From NCBI GenBank assembly GCA_049694275.1, contig JBAVQS010000030.1, positions 1-49,363 of the forward strand: DNA of 49,363 bases, given 5' to 3'. This DNA is from JBAVQS01 sp049694275. GTDB taxonomy: Bacteria > Chloroflexota > Anaerolineae > UBA4142 > SHND01. Below, piece by piece: positions 7,768 through 14,763 of the stretch (positions are counted from its first letter, which is position 1; every line of letters begins with the position of its first letter). Below the pieces are notes generated by a model that did not search any database, was not told the origin of the DNA, and worked only from the letters and a program-made list of their open reading frames with translations. The position numbers were made by a program, and so were the translations under genes.

Positions 7768-8028
7768 TTACAGCGGGAGCAAAAATGAGACGGGTTGGGG
7801 TTGATCGCGTTTGCCAAAGCGTTCGGCATAGATTTCGCGGAGCGGGCGGTCGATGGCCTCCCCCGCGCGCCACACGTCGCCGGCGATCTCGCGGGTGAAC
7901 TTGGAATACTTGACGATTTCGTCCGCGTCCATGTCTTCGGTCAATTCCCAACACGCAGTTTCCATCGCGCACGATAGCACGCGCAATTGTTTCTCTGTCA
8001 GCTGGATGGTGAAAGTTTGCTCTGCCAT
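7768..8028 (-). CDS. Small hypothetical early protein
   Basis: 86 aa from ATG 8028, with AAGGGGG upstream. A short strand (QTFTIQLTEKQLRVL) precedes helices (CAMETACWELTEDMDADEIVKYSKFTREIAGDVW). No recognised domain. It lies between the SWIM protein and the Sak4-like ATPase in the early leftward operon. Confidence 0.7.
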   Translation of the reverse strand: MAEQTFTIQLTEKQLRVLSCAMETACWELTEDMDADEIVKYSKFTREIAGDVWRAGEAIDRPLREIYAERFGKRDQPQPVSFLLPL

Positions 8029-8075
8029 GTTTCCCCCTTGAGTGGGGAGCGAGTTGCCCCGCTCCCCTGCTCTGT

Positions 8076-8480
8076 CTAGCCAAGCGCCCACTGGACATAG
8101 CGGGCGGCGGTGTCAATGGCCGCGATGGTTTGGAGTTGGGCGGCGGCCATGAGGATGTCGCGCACGCGCCCGGCGAGCCAGGCGGCGAGGATGTGTTTGC
8201 AGATGGCTCCGCGCTGCTCATGGTCGGGGCAGGCGCAAGAGGCGTCGTGCAAGTCGCCGGTGGTCAGGGTGCGATTGATGTTGATTGCGTAGGGCGTGGC
8301 GAAAGTGGGGGACTGGTAGAAATAGAGCCGCAGATCGGCGTTGTAGCGGATGGCGTTGTCGGCGGCGATATGGAGCGCCTTGCCCAGCCGGTCGCTATCG
8401 GACGTGGGCATGAGCTTGACGAGCTCATCCATTGCGACGGTGAGGGCGAGGGCGGTCGAGAGTTTGAGATCGCGTGACAT
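8076..8480 (-). CDS. SWIM zinc-finger protein
   Basis: 134 aa. A SWIM-type zinc-binding motif CxCx9CxH is visible: C82 and C84 (SCACPDH), C94 and H96 (ICKHI). It is preceded by the beta-hairpin usual for the domain. SWIM domains bind DNA or proteins and often accompany recombination or transposition functions. AGGAGG lies 6-7 nt before the ATG. It is the first gene of the early leftward operon, about 140 bp downstream of a near-perfect minus-strand promoter. The partner Sak4-like ATPase two genes on makes a recombination role plausible. Confidence 0.85.
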   Translation of the reverse strand: MSRDLKLSTALALTVAMDELVKLMPTSDSDRLGKALHIAADNAIRYNADLRLYFYQSPTFATPYAININRTLTTGDLHDASCACPDHEQRGAICKHILAAWLAGRVRDILMAAAQLQTIAAIDTAARYVQWALG

Positions 8481-8499
8481 GAAAAACCTCCTGAATCTA

Positions 8500-8546
8500 T
8501 GGACTCAAGAGGCGGGATATGCTATAATCCGTTTAGCCGCTTGAGT
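8500..8546 (+). promoter_or_regulatory. Plus-strand promoter flanked by inverted repeat
   Basis: TGGACT (8500-8505), a 17-bp spacer and the extended -10 TGCTATAAT (-10 at 8523-8528). The 14-mer GGATATGCTATAAT recurs exactly at 10934-10947. Arms ACTCAAG (8503-8509) and CTTGAGT (8540-8546) flank the -10, suggesting a repressor operator. Confidence 0.6.
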
Positions 8547-8621
8547 AGTGCTTTACTCTTCCGGTTAGACGCTCACTTGGGCCGTGAACCCGTGTGGGCG
8601 TCGTTTCATTTCTATGACCCT

Positions 8622-8651
8622 ATTATACATCAAATGCTTGAGGTTTGTCAA
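8622..8651 (-). promoter_or_regulatory. Early leftward promoter
   Basis: On the minus strand: TTGACA (8651-8646), an 18-bp spacer and TATAAT (8627-8622). Both hexamers are perfect. It drives the SWIM-to-recombinase A operon. A palindromic site lies about 25 bp upstream of the -35. Confidence 0.85.
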
Positions 8652-8675
8652 GGGGTTTGGGGACGAGTTTTGGAA

Positions 8676-8702
8676 ATTCATGGACGATTGTCCGTTTAAT
8701 TC
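8676..8702. promoter_or_regulatory. Palindromic site, copy 2, upstream of early promoter
   Basis: AATTCAT-GGAC-GATT-GTCC-GTTTAATT. It has the same layout as the sites at 5849 and 43244. Its place upstream of the -35 would suit an activator, or a repressor acting with the site inside the promoter. Confidence 0.45.
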
Positions 8703-8772
8703 GCGTTTGGTGAAAACTCACGGGGTACGGATTGGCGAGCGGCGCGGGGCGAGTTGCGCGCGGGGCGCGCGG

Positions 8773-8802
8773 TTGACAGTTCGTCGTCATTTGGACTATA
8801 CT
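8773..8802 (+). promoter_or_regulatory. Rightward promoter
   Basis: TTGACA (8773-8778), an 18-bp spacer and TATACT (8797-8802). It reads into the CDS at 8875 and is divergent from the early leftward promoter, with about 120 bp between the two -35 elements. Confidence 0.8.
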
Positions 8803-8874
8803 CTGGTCCGACGGTGAATGCGCCGGCGCCGCAGAGCGGAGCGGCGAGGTGTTGGGCGACTGAGCGTAGGGACT

Positions 8875-9132
8875 ATGGTTTATGGCTATTTTGACGACCC
8901 CTTTGCGAGCGCGCCGGCCTATGATCCGGGCCTGGCGGTGGATTGCCCGGTGTGCGACCGGCGCTTGACGCGGCCGCTGAAAACAATTTCGTTGCTGGCC
9001 GAAGGCGACACGCGGAGCTATTTTTACCGGGTGCACGCGCCCTGCTACGATGCCCTGTCATCGGCGCAGCGGGTCGAACTGGACAGCGTCATCATTGATT
9101 TCGTTGCGCTGCGCGGGCCGGTGCCCCAATAA
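8875..9132 (+). CDS. Small zinc-ribbon-like protein
   Basis: 85 aa from ATG 8875. A longer GTG/ATG reading from 8818 would begin only about 15 bp after the -10 and is mostly Arg. There is a possible metal site: CPVC near residue 22 and a later HAPC (residues ~53-56). Acidic ends. No named family. It is the only gene between the divergent promoter region and the convergent DUF3892 gene, so a regulatory role is possible but not shown. Confidence 0.65.
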   Translation: MVYGYFDDPFASAPAYDPGLAVDCPVCDRRLTRPLKTISLLAEGDTRSYFYRVHAPCYDALSSAQRVELDSVIIDFVALRGPVPQ

Positions 9133-9167
9133 AAAAGGGATGGACAGGCGCATCCGCCCATCCATCC
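9131..9167 (-). terminator. Terminator for the DUF3892 gene
   Basis: On the minus strand a stem (GGATGGA and TCCATCC arms with an inner GGCG/CGCC) is followed by a C and TTTTTT. On the plus strand the same hairpin follows the CDS stop at 9132. Confidence 0.65.
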
Positions 9168-9207
9168 GATTAACTCACCCTCGCTATTTAGTTGTGCTTA
9201 CCGGATG

Positions 9208-9498
9208 TCACGCGGGGCATTCGGGCAAACTGAGCAGATTGTCTGTTCGCGCGTCATCGGCCACGGTCTTGAGATACTTGTGACCGTAGCGACTCGTTTC
9301 AACAATGACATTGGTTTCGCGTGTGCCTACGCTCACAAAGAATGCCCACCTGCCGTCTTCGATCCCCTGAATGGCGGCTTGCTGGCTCAGTTTCCAGCGC
9401 GTGCCGTCGGCGTTGAGGCCACCAACGTTCACAATCCGCGTGTGCGGATTGCTGCGGTCGCCTTTGTTGATACAGCGAATTTGATGTCGAGCAGTCAT
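9208..9498 (-). CDS. DUF3892 family protein
   Basis: 96 aa from ATG 9498, with GAGG upstream. Whole-length match in pattern to DUF3892: RHQIRCINKGDR near the start, then HTRIVNVGG, a GRWAFFVSVG core, and the ending TDNLLSLPECP. These are small beta-rich proteins of unknown function found in bacteria and phages. It is monocistronic, with a long hairpin before it and a terminator after it, so it may be expressed from the lysogen. Confidence 0.82.
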   Translation of the reverse strand: MTARHQIRCINKGDRSNPHTRIVNVGGLNADGTRWKLSQQAAIQGIEDGRWAFFVSVGTRETNVIVETSRYGHKYLKTVADDARTDNLLSLPECPA

Positions 9499-9532
9499 AC
9501 GAATTACCTCTTTAGATTCATGCCCCGATCGT

Positions 9533-9562
9533 GAGATAGGTGAGTTCCAGCTCACCTATCTC
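9533..9562. repeat. Perfect 12-bp hairpin upstream of DUF3892 gene
   Basis: GAGATAGGTGAG (9533-9544), loop TTCCAG, CTCACCTATCTC (9551-9562), 34 bp before the DUF3892 start on the minus strand. No T-run. Candidate operator or 5'-UTR structure. Confidence 0.55.
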
Positions 9563-9783
9563 TGTAATCCGCTCGAGGCGGTTTGTGTGAGGGCCAGGGC
9601 TCATTGTTGCAAGCAACGAATCGCAGCCCTGGTCCCTTCATTTCGGCGATTCATTCCCGATCGCATAGGCATCACCCCCTTTCAGGTAACAAAAACGCGT
9701 CCAACTCAAGCGGGCAGTTGGGCGCGGTCCTTGTGCTCCACGCGCAGCAATAGAGACCAGAGTCAAACCTGTTTCCGTGCCAC
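9563..9783. other. Non-coding stretch
   Basis: No convincing gene on either strand. It is upstream sequence for the rightward promoter at 9784 and, on the other strand, for the DUF3892 gene. Confidence 0.4.
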
Positions 9784-9813
9784 TTGACAGAGGAAACGAC
9801 TCGGACGTATAAT
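9784..9813 (+). promoter_or_regulatory. Consensus rightward promoter of a short transcript
   Basis: TTGACA (9784-9789), an 18-bp spacer and TATAAT (9808-9813). Both hexamers are perfect. Confidence 0.82.
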
Positions 9814-9819
9814 TGCCGC

Positions 9820-9889
9820 AGTTGAATGGCGCGCCCTGCGCCTGTTGTGACAGCCCTGACCGTTCGCCGCGGTCGGGGCTGTGTTTTAT
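9820..9889 (+). ncRNA. Putative ~70-nt small RNA
   Basis: A consensus promoter and a strong intrinsic terminator enclose only about 70 nt. A 27-codon frame beginning ATG 9833 runs through the terminator, so it is unlikely to be a protein gene. It may be an antisense/regulatory RNA or a short leader whose terminator must be overcome to reach the lipoprotein gene at 10040. Confidence 0.5.
9850..9889 (+). terminator. Intrinsic terminator of the short transcript
   Basis: 13-bp stem: ACAGCCCTGACCG (9850-9862) with CGGTCGGGGCTGT (9870-9882), containing one G-T pair. The loop is TTCGCCG, then GTTTTAT. Confidence 0.8.
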
Positions 9890-10039
9890 CGTACGAACAG
9901 GCGTGCTAGACTGTCTCACATTCTATGCGCGAATTTGTTGCGTGTCAATTGAAATTTCTCTGTTTACTCGATTCGGCGCGATAATGGGGCCACCGCGATC
10001 ATTTGCGCGGAAATACTCCCATCGCAATGGAGGCTCGCT

Positions 10040-10861
10040 ATGCTCGCTACGCGTCCCCTGCCCCAGATTGTCTTATGTGCACTGTTTGTCCTGTGTGCGC
10101 TCGCCCTGATTGGGTGCACGGGCTCCCCGGCGCCCACGCTCACCCCGGCGCCGACCGTGGACCAGGCGGCCATCGAAACGCGCGTGGCCCTGTCGATCTT
10201 CGCCACACAAACGGCGAGCGTGCCCACAGCGACGAATACGCCGGTCGCGACATCTACGCCGACCGATACAGCCACGCTCACACCCACGAATACTCCGACC
10301 ATCACCGACACGCCGACGAATACGCCCACACTGACGCGCACGCCGCTGCCGTCCAGGACATTTACCCCGCGTCCCCCGCCGGCCACCTCCACCCCACGCC
10401 CGGCCATTCCCGTGGGCCAGGATGTGACGCTTGGCCACTGGACCTATCATGTGCTGGCAGCCTACAAGGACAAGAACGTATGGTTTTATGACGAGACCAA
10501 GGTTGCGAACGGCCTGTGGGCGGTCGTGCTCATTCAGGTGACCAACGCGGGGCTGGGCACTGACTATCTGGCGAATACGATTGATTTTGGCTTGTATGAC
10601 CAGGCCGTTCGCACTTATGACCACGATCCGGCCGCGTTTGCGCCCGACGAATATGCGCGGTGGGAGTTCTGCGGCTGTGATACGATCTATTCGGACATCA
10701 ATCCAGGCGAGAGTCAGGGGGTCATCATGGTGTTTGACGTGCCCGCGGACACCCAAACGTTGACCCTGATGACGATCCTGGATGCGGCGCCGACGACCGG
10801 TTACCGGCTGAGCCTGGGGACGCCGTTTGCACAACTGCCGATGGGCAAGCCGAAGAAGTAG
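10040..10861 (+). CDS. DUF4352-type lipoprotein (probable lysogenic cargo)
   Basis: 273 aa, with GGAGG 7 nt before ATG. An N-terminal signal peptide with lipobox LIGC (lipidated C26) is followed by a long Thr/Pro-rich linker (about 30-123, TNTPTATSTPT-type repeats). A globular domain (about 124-268) has an Ig-like strand pattern typical of DUF4352 extracellular proteins: GLWAVVLIQVTNAG, then GVIMVFDVPAD. Such Thr/Pro-linked lipoproteins are characteristic of Chloroflexota surface proteins, so this gene looks host-derived. A single surface-protein gene in the control region with its own ribosome-binding site suggests a moron that alters the lysogen surface, for example superinfection exclusion. 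Confidence 0.82.
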   Translation: MLATRPLPQIVLCALFVLCALALIGCTGSPAPTLTPAPTVDQAAIETRVALSIFATQTASVPTATNTPVATSTPTDTATLTPTNTPTITDTPTNTPTLTRTPLPSRTFTPRPPPATSTPRPAIPVGQDVTLGHWTYHVLAAYKDKNVWFYDETKVANGLWAVVLIQVTNAGLGTDYLANTIDFGLYDQAVRTYDHDPAAFAPDEYARWEFCGCDTIYSDINPGESQGVIMVFDVPADTQTLTLMTILDAAPTTGYRLSLGTPFAQLPMGKPKK

Positions 10862-10918
10862 CGCAGATTCTTCGTTTACTCAGAATGACGCTTGCTCCCA
10901 TCGGTACTTTTTGAATCA

Positions 10919-10947
10919 TTTACACGCGCGCGCGGATATGCTATAAT
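10919..10947 (+). promoter_or_regulatory. Rightward promoter before the 66-aa gene
   Basis: TTTACA (10919-10924), a 17-bp spacer and the extended -10 TGCTATAAT (-10 at 10942-10947). It shares the 14-mer GGATATGCTATAAT with the promoter at 8500, suggesting common control. Confidence 0.75.
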
Positions 10948-11005
10948 AGCGGCTAGAACAGTTGTCTGGTTGTCGTAATTAGCTGATTGTTGCGATGCGA
11001 CCGAC

Positions 11006-11206
11006 GTGGATCAACCTACTCCCAGCCCGATCATTGTCGAGATGCCCGACCGGCGACGGATCACCGTCTCCGGGCGCGTCGCTTTGGTAATTGCGGACCT
11101 GGCGCAGCACGCCAGCACGTTTAACGATTTCGCGCTCAAAGGCCAGTTCGTCTGGAATTTCAAGGCCGATTCGCTCGCGCGTGAGGCGGAGGTCCGTCTC
11201 GAATAG
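11006..11206 (+). CDS. 66-aa protein between promoter and terminator
   Basis: GTG start at 11006, with no clear ribosome-binding site. The frame is MDQPTPSPIIVEMPDRR onward, with a strand-helix-strand pattern. It lies alone between a strong promoter and a strong terminator, directly before the late operon. The place matches where a late antiterminator or regulator would be found, but the sequence shows no known motif. An alternative is that the transcript itself is the functional product. Confidence 0.5.
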   Translation: MDQPTPSPIIVEMPDRRRITVSGRVALVIADLAQHASTFNDFALKGQFVWNFKADSLAREAEVRLE

Positions 11207-11247
11207 CCCCACGCACATATCCATCTAGTCGTATGTCTCAAATGGAC

Positions 11248-11284
11248 GCGGCTCTACCTCGCAAGAGGCTAGAGCCGCTTTTTT
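11248..11284 (+). terminator. Strong terminator with GCAA tetraloop
   Basis: GCGGCTCTA plus CCTC (11248-11260), GCAA tetraloop, GAGG plus TAGAGCCGC (to 11278), then T6. It ends only 6 bp before the start codon of the next gene, so expression downstream probably needs read-through. Confidence 0.9.
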
Positions 11285-11290
11285 ATTTCT

Positions 11291-11602
11291 ATGCCAAACG
11301 ACACGCCCGCCCAATCGGCGGATACCGACGTCTCAATCGCGCTGCTGGCGCAGAGCGTCCGTAATATCGAGTCGCTGCTGACCAACGGCTTTGCCGCGCT
11401 CAATACCCGTTTCGACAAGGCGGACCAGAAATGTGATGCGCTTGAGCTCCGGGTGCGCAATATCGAACAGGGATCGGTGCCGGAGCTGCGCAACACTCTG
11501 ACCGAGGTCAAATCCCAAGTCGCGACCTGGCAGTTCCTCCAGGCGGGCTATACCACGCTCGGCACGGCGATTGCGACGGCGCTGGCGGTGATATTCAAGT
11601 GA
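11291..11602 (+). CDS. Coiled-coil protein with C-terminal membrane segment (XhlA-like)
   Basis: 103 aa. A central coiled coil (about 15-75, SVRNIESLLTNGFAALNTRF onward) is followed by a C-terminal membrane helix (YTTLGTAIATALAVIF). This arrangement resembles XhlA-type phage lysis accessory proteins. No ribosome-binding site precedes the ATG, which directly follows a terminator T-run. Its stop overlaps the next start (GTGA). It opens the chain of overlapping small membrane genes and may be part of the lysis set. Confidence 0.65.
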   Translation: MPNDTPAQSADTDVSIALLAQSVRNIESLLTNGFAALNTRFDKADQKCDALELRVRNIEQGSVPELRNTLTEVKSQVATWQFLQAGYTTLGTAIATALAVIFK

Positions 11603-11871
11603 CCGCGCTGCTGGACTATTTTCGCTTGATGGCCTATTTCGCGGTGACGTTGTTTGCGTGGGGCGCGGCGGGATACATGCCGCACCATCGCGTGATTCCG
11701 CGGCTCGTGGGATTGTGGGCCTTGGTTGGCGGGTTCGGGTTGCTGGCGACGCTCGCCGGGCAGATTGACCTGAATGCGCTGATTCTGCGCTTCGGGGTTG
11801 CGCTGGTGCTGTGGGTGCTGGCATTCTGCATTGCCCAGGCTGTGTGGATCGAAAGCAGGAGACGGAAATGA
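11599..11871 (+). CDS. Small multi-spanning membrane protein, holin candidate
   Basis: 90 aa from GTG 11599, overlapping the previous stop. About three membrane helices are visible: LMAYFAVTLFAWGAAGYM, LVGLWALVGGFGLLATLAG and FGVALVLWVLAFCIAQAVW. The tail is basic (ESRRRK). Small, with three membrane spans and a charged tail, it fits a class I holin, but holins cannot be assigned by sequence alone. Confidence 0.6.
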   Translation: MTALLDYFRLMAYFAVTLFAWGAAGYMPHHRVIPRLVGLWALVGGFGLLATLAGQIDLNALILRFGVALVLWVLAFCIAQAVWIESRRRK

Positions 11872-12248
11872 ATCTGAATCTGACATCAGATCAAATCAGT
11901 GGCGTGGCCGCGGTGATCGCGGCGCTGGCTTTTGCCTACATTCCGGGATTGCGTGAATGGTTCGACGGGCGGACCGGTACGCAAAAGGCCGGCATCATGG
12001 GCCTAACGCTCGTGCTCGTGGCGGTGGGGGCATTGGGCGCGACGTGCGCGCAGCTCCTCGACGTGGGCATCACCTGCACCAAGACGGGGATTACGACGCT
12101 CATTACAAACTTGGTGACAGCGCTCATGGCAAATCAGGGGGCCTACATGCTTTTGATCCGCCCGATCAAGAGCGCGGCATGGGTTGCGCCCATCCCTCCG
12201 CCGCTCCCGCCGCTTGCGCCGGTCCAACCAACCAAGCCGGGCGGATGA
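11868..12248 (+). CDS. Membrane protein with Pro-rich tail, holin candidate
   Basis: 126 aa from ATG 11868 (ATGA overlap with the previous stop). Hydrophobic segments are GVAAVIAALAFAYIPGL, GIMGLTLVLVAVGALGATCA and a weaker one near LITNLVTALMANQGAYMLL. The cytosolic-looking tail is Pro-rich (PIPPPLPPLAPVQPTKPGG). It has a holin-like size and topology. It is translationally coupled on both sides. Confidence 0.6.
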   Translation: MNLNLTSDQISGVAAVIAALAFAYIPGLREWFDGRTGTQKAGIMGLTLVLVAVGALGATCAQLLDVGITCTKTGITTLITNLVTALMANQGAYMLLIRPIKSAAWVAPIPPPLPPLAPVQPTKPGG

Positions 12249-12433
12249 GCGATGAGGACCGGCTGCTGTTGTATCTGCTCGCCGATGGCTGGCGGATCGA
12301 GCGCATGGCGCGCGTGCTCTGTCGTTCGCGGGGCTGGGCGCACCGGCGACTGACGCGGATTTGCCGCGAGCTGGCGGTATCGTCGCCGCACCTGGCGGTG
12401 ATTGCGGCCTGGCAGATGGGGATTATTCGATGA
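12245..12433 (+). CDS. 62-aa HTH-like protein
   Basis: ATG 12245 overlaps the preceding TGA. The helical sequence RMARVLCRSRGWAHRRLTRI followed by CRELAVSSPHLAVIAAW suggests a helix-turn-helix. It is basic in the middle. It has no membrane segment, unlike its neighbours. Possible small DNA-binding regulator of the terminase genes. No family recognised. Confidence 0.55.
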   Translation: MSDEDRLLLYLLADGWRIERMARVLCRSRGWAHRRLTRICRELAVSSPHLAVIAAWQMGIIR

Positions 12434-12543
12434 GGTCATTGATTCGCGGACAGGCGGGAACGCTGACGCTCTTGCTCTTGTGTGTGCTCATCGGTGCGGG
12501 TTGCGGCATCATGCTCATGGCGTTTTGTGAGGCGTGCAGGTGA
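12430..12543 (+). CDS. 37-aa single-span membrane peptide
   Basis: ATG 12430 overlaps the preceding TGA by ATGA. The sequence is one hydrophobic helix (TLTLLLLCVLIGAGCGIMLMAF) with a basic N-terminus and Cys-containing tail. It resembles small phage membrane peptides. The coupling on both sides supports it being translated. Confidence 0.55.
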   Translation: MRSLIRGQAGTLTLLLLCVLIGAGCGIMLMAFCEACR

Positions 12544-12668
12544 GACTCGCAATGCTCTTTCTCTTCCTCCTCCTGGCGTTCCGCGTCTGGCTGCTGTCGC
12601 GGCAACAGTCGGTCCAGGCGCGGGCGCTGTGGATCACGTCCGAGCGGGTAGCGCGGCTTGAACGTTGA
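12540..12668 (+). CDS. 42-aa membrane peptide
   Basis: GTG 12540 overlaps the preceding TGA (GTGA). One hydrophobic helix (LAMLFLFLLLAFRVWLL) is followed by an amphipathic basic helix ending VARLER. Inner-membrane topology with cytosolic tail is likely. Last membrane member of the relay. Confidence 0.5.
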   Translation: MRLAMLFLFLLLAFRVWLLSRQQSVQARALWITSERVARLER

Positions 12669-12690
12669 GCCGGCGCGCTGGTGGAACGGG

Positions 12691-12840
12691 ATGACGCCAC
12701 GGGAGCGGGCGACGTGGCTCGCCGCGCAGCGCCTGGCAACCGGGATTGCGATATACACATGGCACATGCTCAAGCAAAAGGATCGGGAACGAATCACAAA
12801 CGCGCTGCGGCTCGCAAGCGTTCCCGCGTTTCCACGGTGA
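12691..12840 (+). CDS. 49-aa hypothetical protein
   Basis: ATG 12691 with GGTGG upstream (MTPRERATWLAAQRLATGIA). Helical and basic. Its stop overlaps the GTG proposed as the start of the terminase small subunit, which supports translation of both. An upstream TTG at 12658 in the same frame is possible. No family recognised. Confidence 0.45.
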   Translation: MTPRERATWLAAQRLATGIAIYTWHMLKQKDRERITNALRLASVPAFPR

Positions 12841-13493
12841 CGGTGGGACCGGGGACGGATAAGAAACGCAAGCGCACCCCGCAGGCGAACGGCGCATCTG
12901 GCGACGCGCTCCCGGCCAACGCCGCCGAACTGACCCTCAAACAGCGGGCGTTTGTCGAGCACTATCTCATGTGCTGGAATGCGAGTGAGGCGGCCCGGCG
13001 CGCGGGGTATCGAACCCGAGCCAACACGGCCGGCGCGCGGATGATGTCAAATGATGTCATTTTCGGGCTGATTCAAGCCAGATTTGGTGAACTGGCGATG
13101 AGCGCCAACGAGATTCTGGCGCGGCTGTCCGACCAGGCGCGGGGGAGCATCGACGACTTTATCGGCGCCGGGGGTGTGATCGATCTTAAAAAGGCGCGCC
13201 AGGCCAGTCGGATGCACCTGCTGCACAGGTACGCGGTGACCGACAAGGGCACGTCGATTGAGCTCTACGATGCCCAGGCCGCGCTGGTGCAGCTCGGGCG
13301 GCATCATGTGCTCTTTGCGGATCGGCGTGAGATCACCGGCAAGGACGGTGCGCCGCTCCCGATTCGCGAGATCATCGTCGAACTGCCGCCGGTCGATAGC
13401 GAACCGCCCGCGATGGGAATGCCGAGCGTCATACCCGACGATGCGGGTAATCCCCCGGGGGATTCGGGGACGCATGAACCTATGGCGGATTGA
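12837..13493 (+). CDS. Terminase small subunit
   Basis: 218 aa from GTG 12837, chosen for the GTGA overlap. In-frame starts at 12681 or ATG 12759 would add a basic leader. The DNA-binding part is visible from about residue 33: LTLKQRAFVEHYLMCWNASE followed by AARRAGY, the signature of Terminase_2-type small subunits. A helical oligomerisation region follows, then a Pro-rich tail. It recognises the packaging site (pac/cos) and recruits the large subunit, which begins 20 bp before its stop in another frame. Confidence 0.87.
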   Translation: MTVGPGTDKKRKRTPQANGASGDALPANAAELTLKQRAFVEHYLMCWNASEAARRAGYRTRANTAGARMMSNDVIFGLIQARFGELAMSANEILARLSDQARGSIDDFIGAGGVIDLKKARQASRMHLLHRYAVTDKGTSIELYDAQAALVQLGRHHVLFADRREITGKDGAPLPIREIIVELPPVDSEPPAMGMPSVIPDDAGNPPGDSGTHEPMAD

Positions 13494-14760
13494 AAATGGA
13501 CAGATACGACTCGCACTGCATCCTGGACAGGCCCGAGCCTGGCGCTCTACCAAGCGCTTTACGTTCGTCATGGCCGGCACGCAGTCCGGCAAAACGTCTT
13601 TCGGTCCCTGGTGGCTCAGCCGCGAGATCGAGCGCGGCGGCCCGGGCGATTACCTGGCCGTCACGAGCTCGTATGACCTGTTCAAGCTCAAGCTCTTGCC
13701 TGAGATGCGCACGGTGTTCGAGCATTTGCTCCGGCGCGGGCGTTACTGGTCCGGCGACCGCATTATCGAGATCGCCGATCCATCCGGCAAGTTTCTGGCA
13801 AGCCGGGCCGATGATCCGATGTGGGCGCGCATTATTCTGCGCTCGGCGGCCGCTGACAGTGGGCTCGAATCGTCAACGGCGCTGGCCGCGCTCCTGGACG
13901 AATGCGGGCAGGATGAATTTACCGTCGAGACCTGGGAAGCAATCTTGCGGCGGCTCTCGCTCTCGCAGGGCCGGGTGCTCGGGACGACCACGCCCTATAA
14001 TGTGGGCTGGCTCAAGACCGAGATATTCGACCATCGGAACGACGACGACTTTGAGGTCATTCAGTTTCCGTCGTATCAAAATCCCGCTTTTCCGCCCGCG
14101 GAATATGAGCGGGCGCGGCGCACGATGCAAGCGCACCGGTTCAAGCTGTTTTACCGAGGCGAGTTCGGCAAGCCGCCCGGCCTCATCTATGAGGCGTTCA
14201 ACGACGACGACATCGCCCGCGGGGGACACCTGGTCGAGCCATTCGCGATTCCGCCTGAGTGGCCGCGGTATGTGGGGGTGGATTTCGGGGGCGCAAACAC
14301 GGCGCTCCTCTGGATCGCCGAGAATCCGCTCAAGCGCGTTTTTTACGCGTATCGCGAATCGCTGAGCGGTGGCAAGTCAACCCGCGAGCACGCCGCGGAA
14401 TTCGCGGCGGCGAGCGTGGCCGCAAACGTCTCGCAGGTCTGGGGCGGCGCGCCAGGGGAGACGCAACAGCGAGCGGACTGGACCGTCGAAGGCGTGCCGG
14501 CGCAGCCGCCGCCCATCGCGGACGTGGAGGCGGGCATTGATCGCGGCGTCGGGCTCTTTGCGCAAAAGCGGATGTATGTGTTCTCGACGATGACCGGACT
14601 GCGGGATGAGCTCGGCACCTACCGGCGCAAGCTCGACGACAAGGGACAGCCAACCGATGAGATTATCGACAAACGCAAGTTTCACCGCCTGGACGCCTAT
14701 CGCTATGTGGCGAGCGGCCTGGCCGATGGCGTGGGCGTCTCAATCGCTTTTGAGGTATAG
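13474..14760 (+). CDS. Terminase large subunit
   Basis: 428 aa from ATG 13474. The ATPase domain has Walker A AGTQSGKT (34-41), Walker B ALLDE (D142, E143) and the coupling motif GTTTP (170-174). The RNase H-like nuclease domain has D270 (GVDFGGANT) and a late acidic residue D407 (HRLDAYRY). Length is slightly short for the family but both domains are present. It powers DNA packaging through the portal and cuts the concatemer. Four bases separate it from the portal gene. Confidence 0.93.
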   Translation: MNLWRIENGQIRLALHPGQARAWRSTKRFTFVMAGTQSGKTSFGPWWLSREIERGGPGDYLAVTSSYDLFKLKLLPEMRTVFEHLLRRGRYWSGDRIIEIADPSGKFLASRADDPMWARIILRSAAADSGLESSTALAALLDECGQDEFTVETWEAILRRLSLSQGRVLGTTTPYNVGWLKTEIFDHRNDDDFEVIQFPSYQNPAFPPAEYERARRTMQAHRFKLFYRGEFGKPPGLIYEAFNDDDIARGGHLVEPFAIPPEWPRYVGVDFGGANTALLWIAENPLKRVFYAYRESLSGGKSTREHAAEFAAASVAANVSQVWGGAPGETQQRADWTVEGVPAQPPPIADVEAGIDRGVGLFAQKRMYVFSTMTGLRDELGTYRRKLDDKGQPTDEIIDKRKFHRLDAYRYVASGLADGVGVSIAFEV

Positions 14761-14763
14761 GGA

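Noticed and set aside
12681..12836. Longer terminase small subunit from the in-frame start at 12681
   Set aside because: The added residues are basic and read through the coding region of the 49-aa gene in another frame; GTG 12837 fits the overlap pattern of the whole relay. Not fully excluded.
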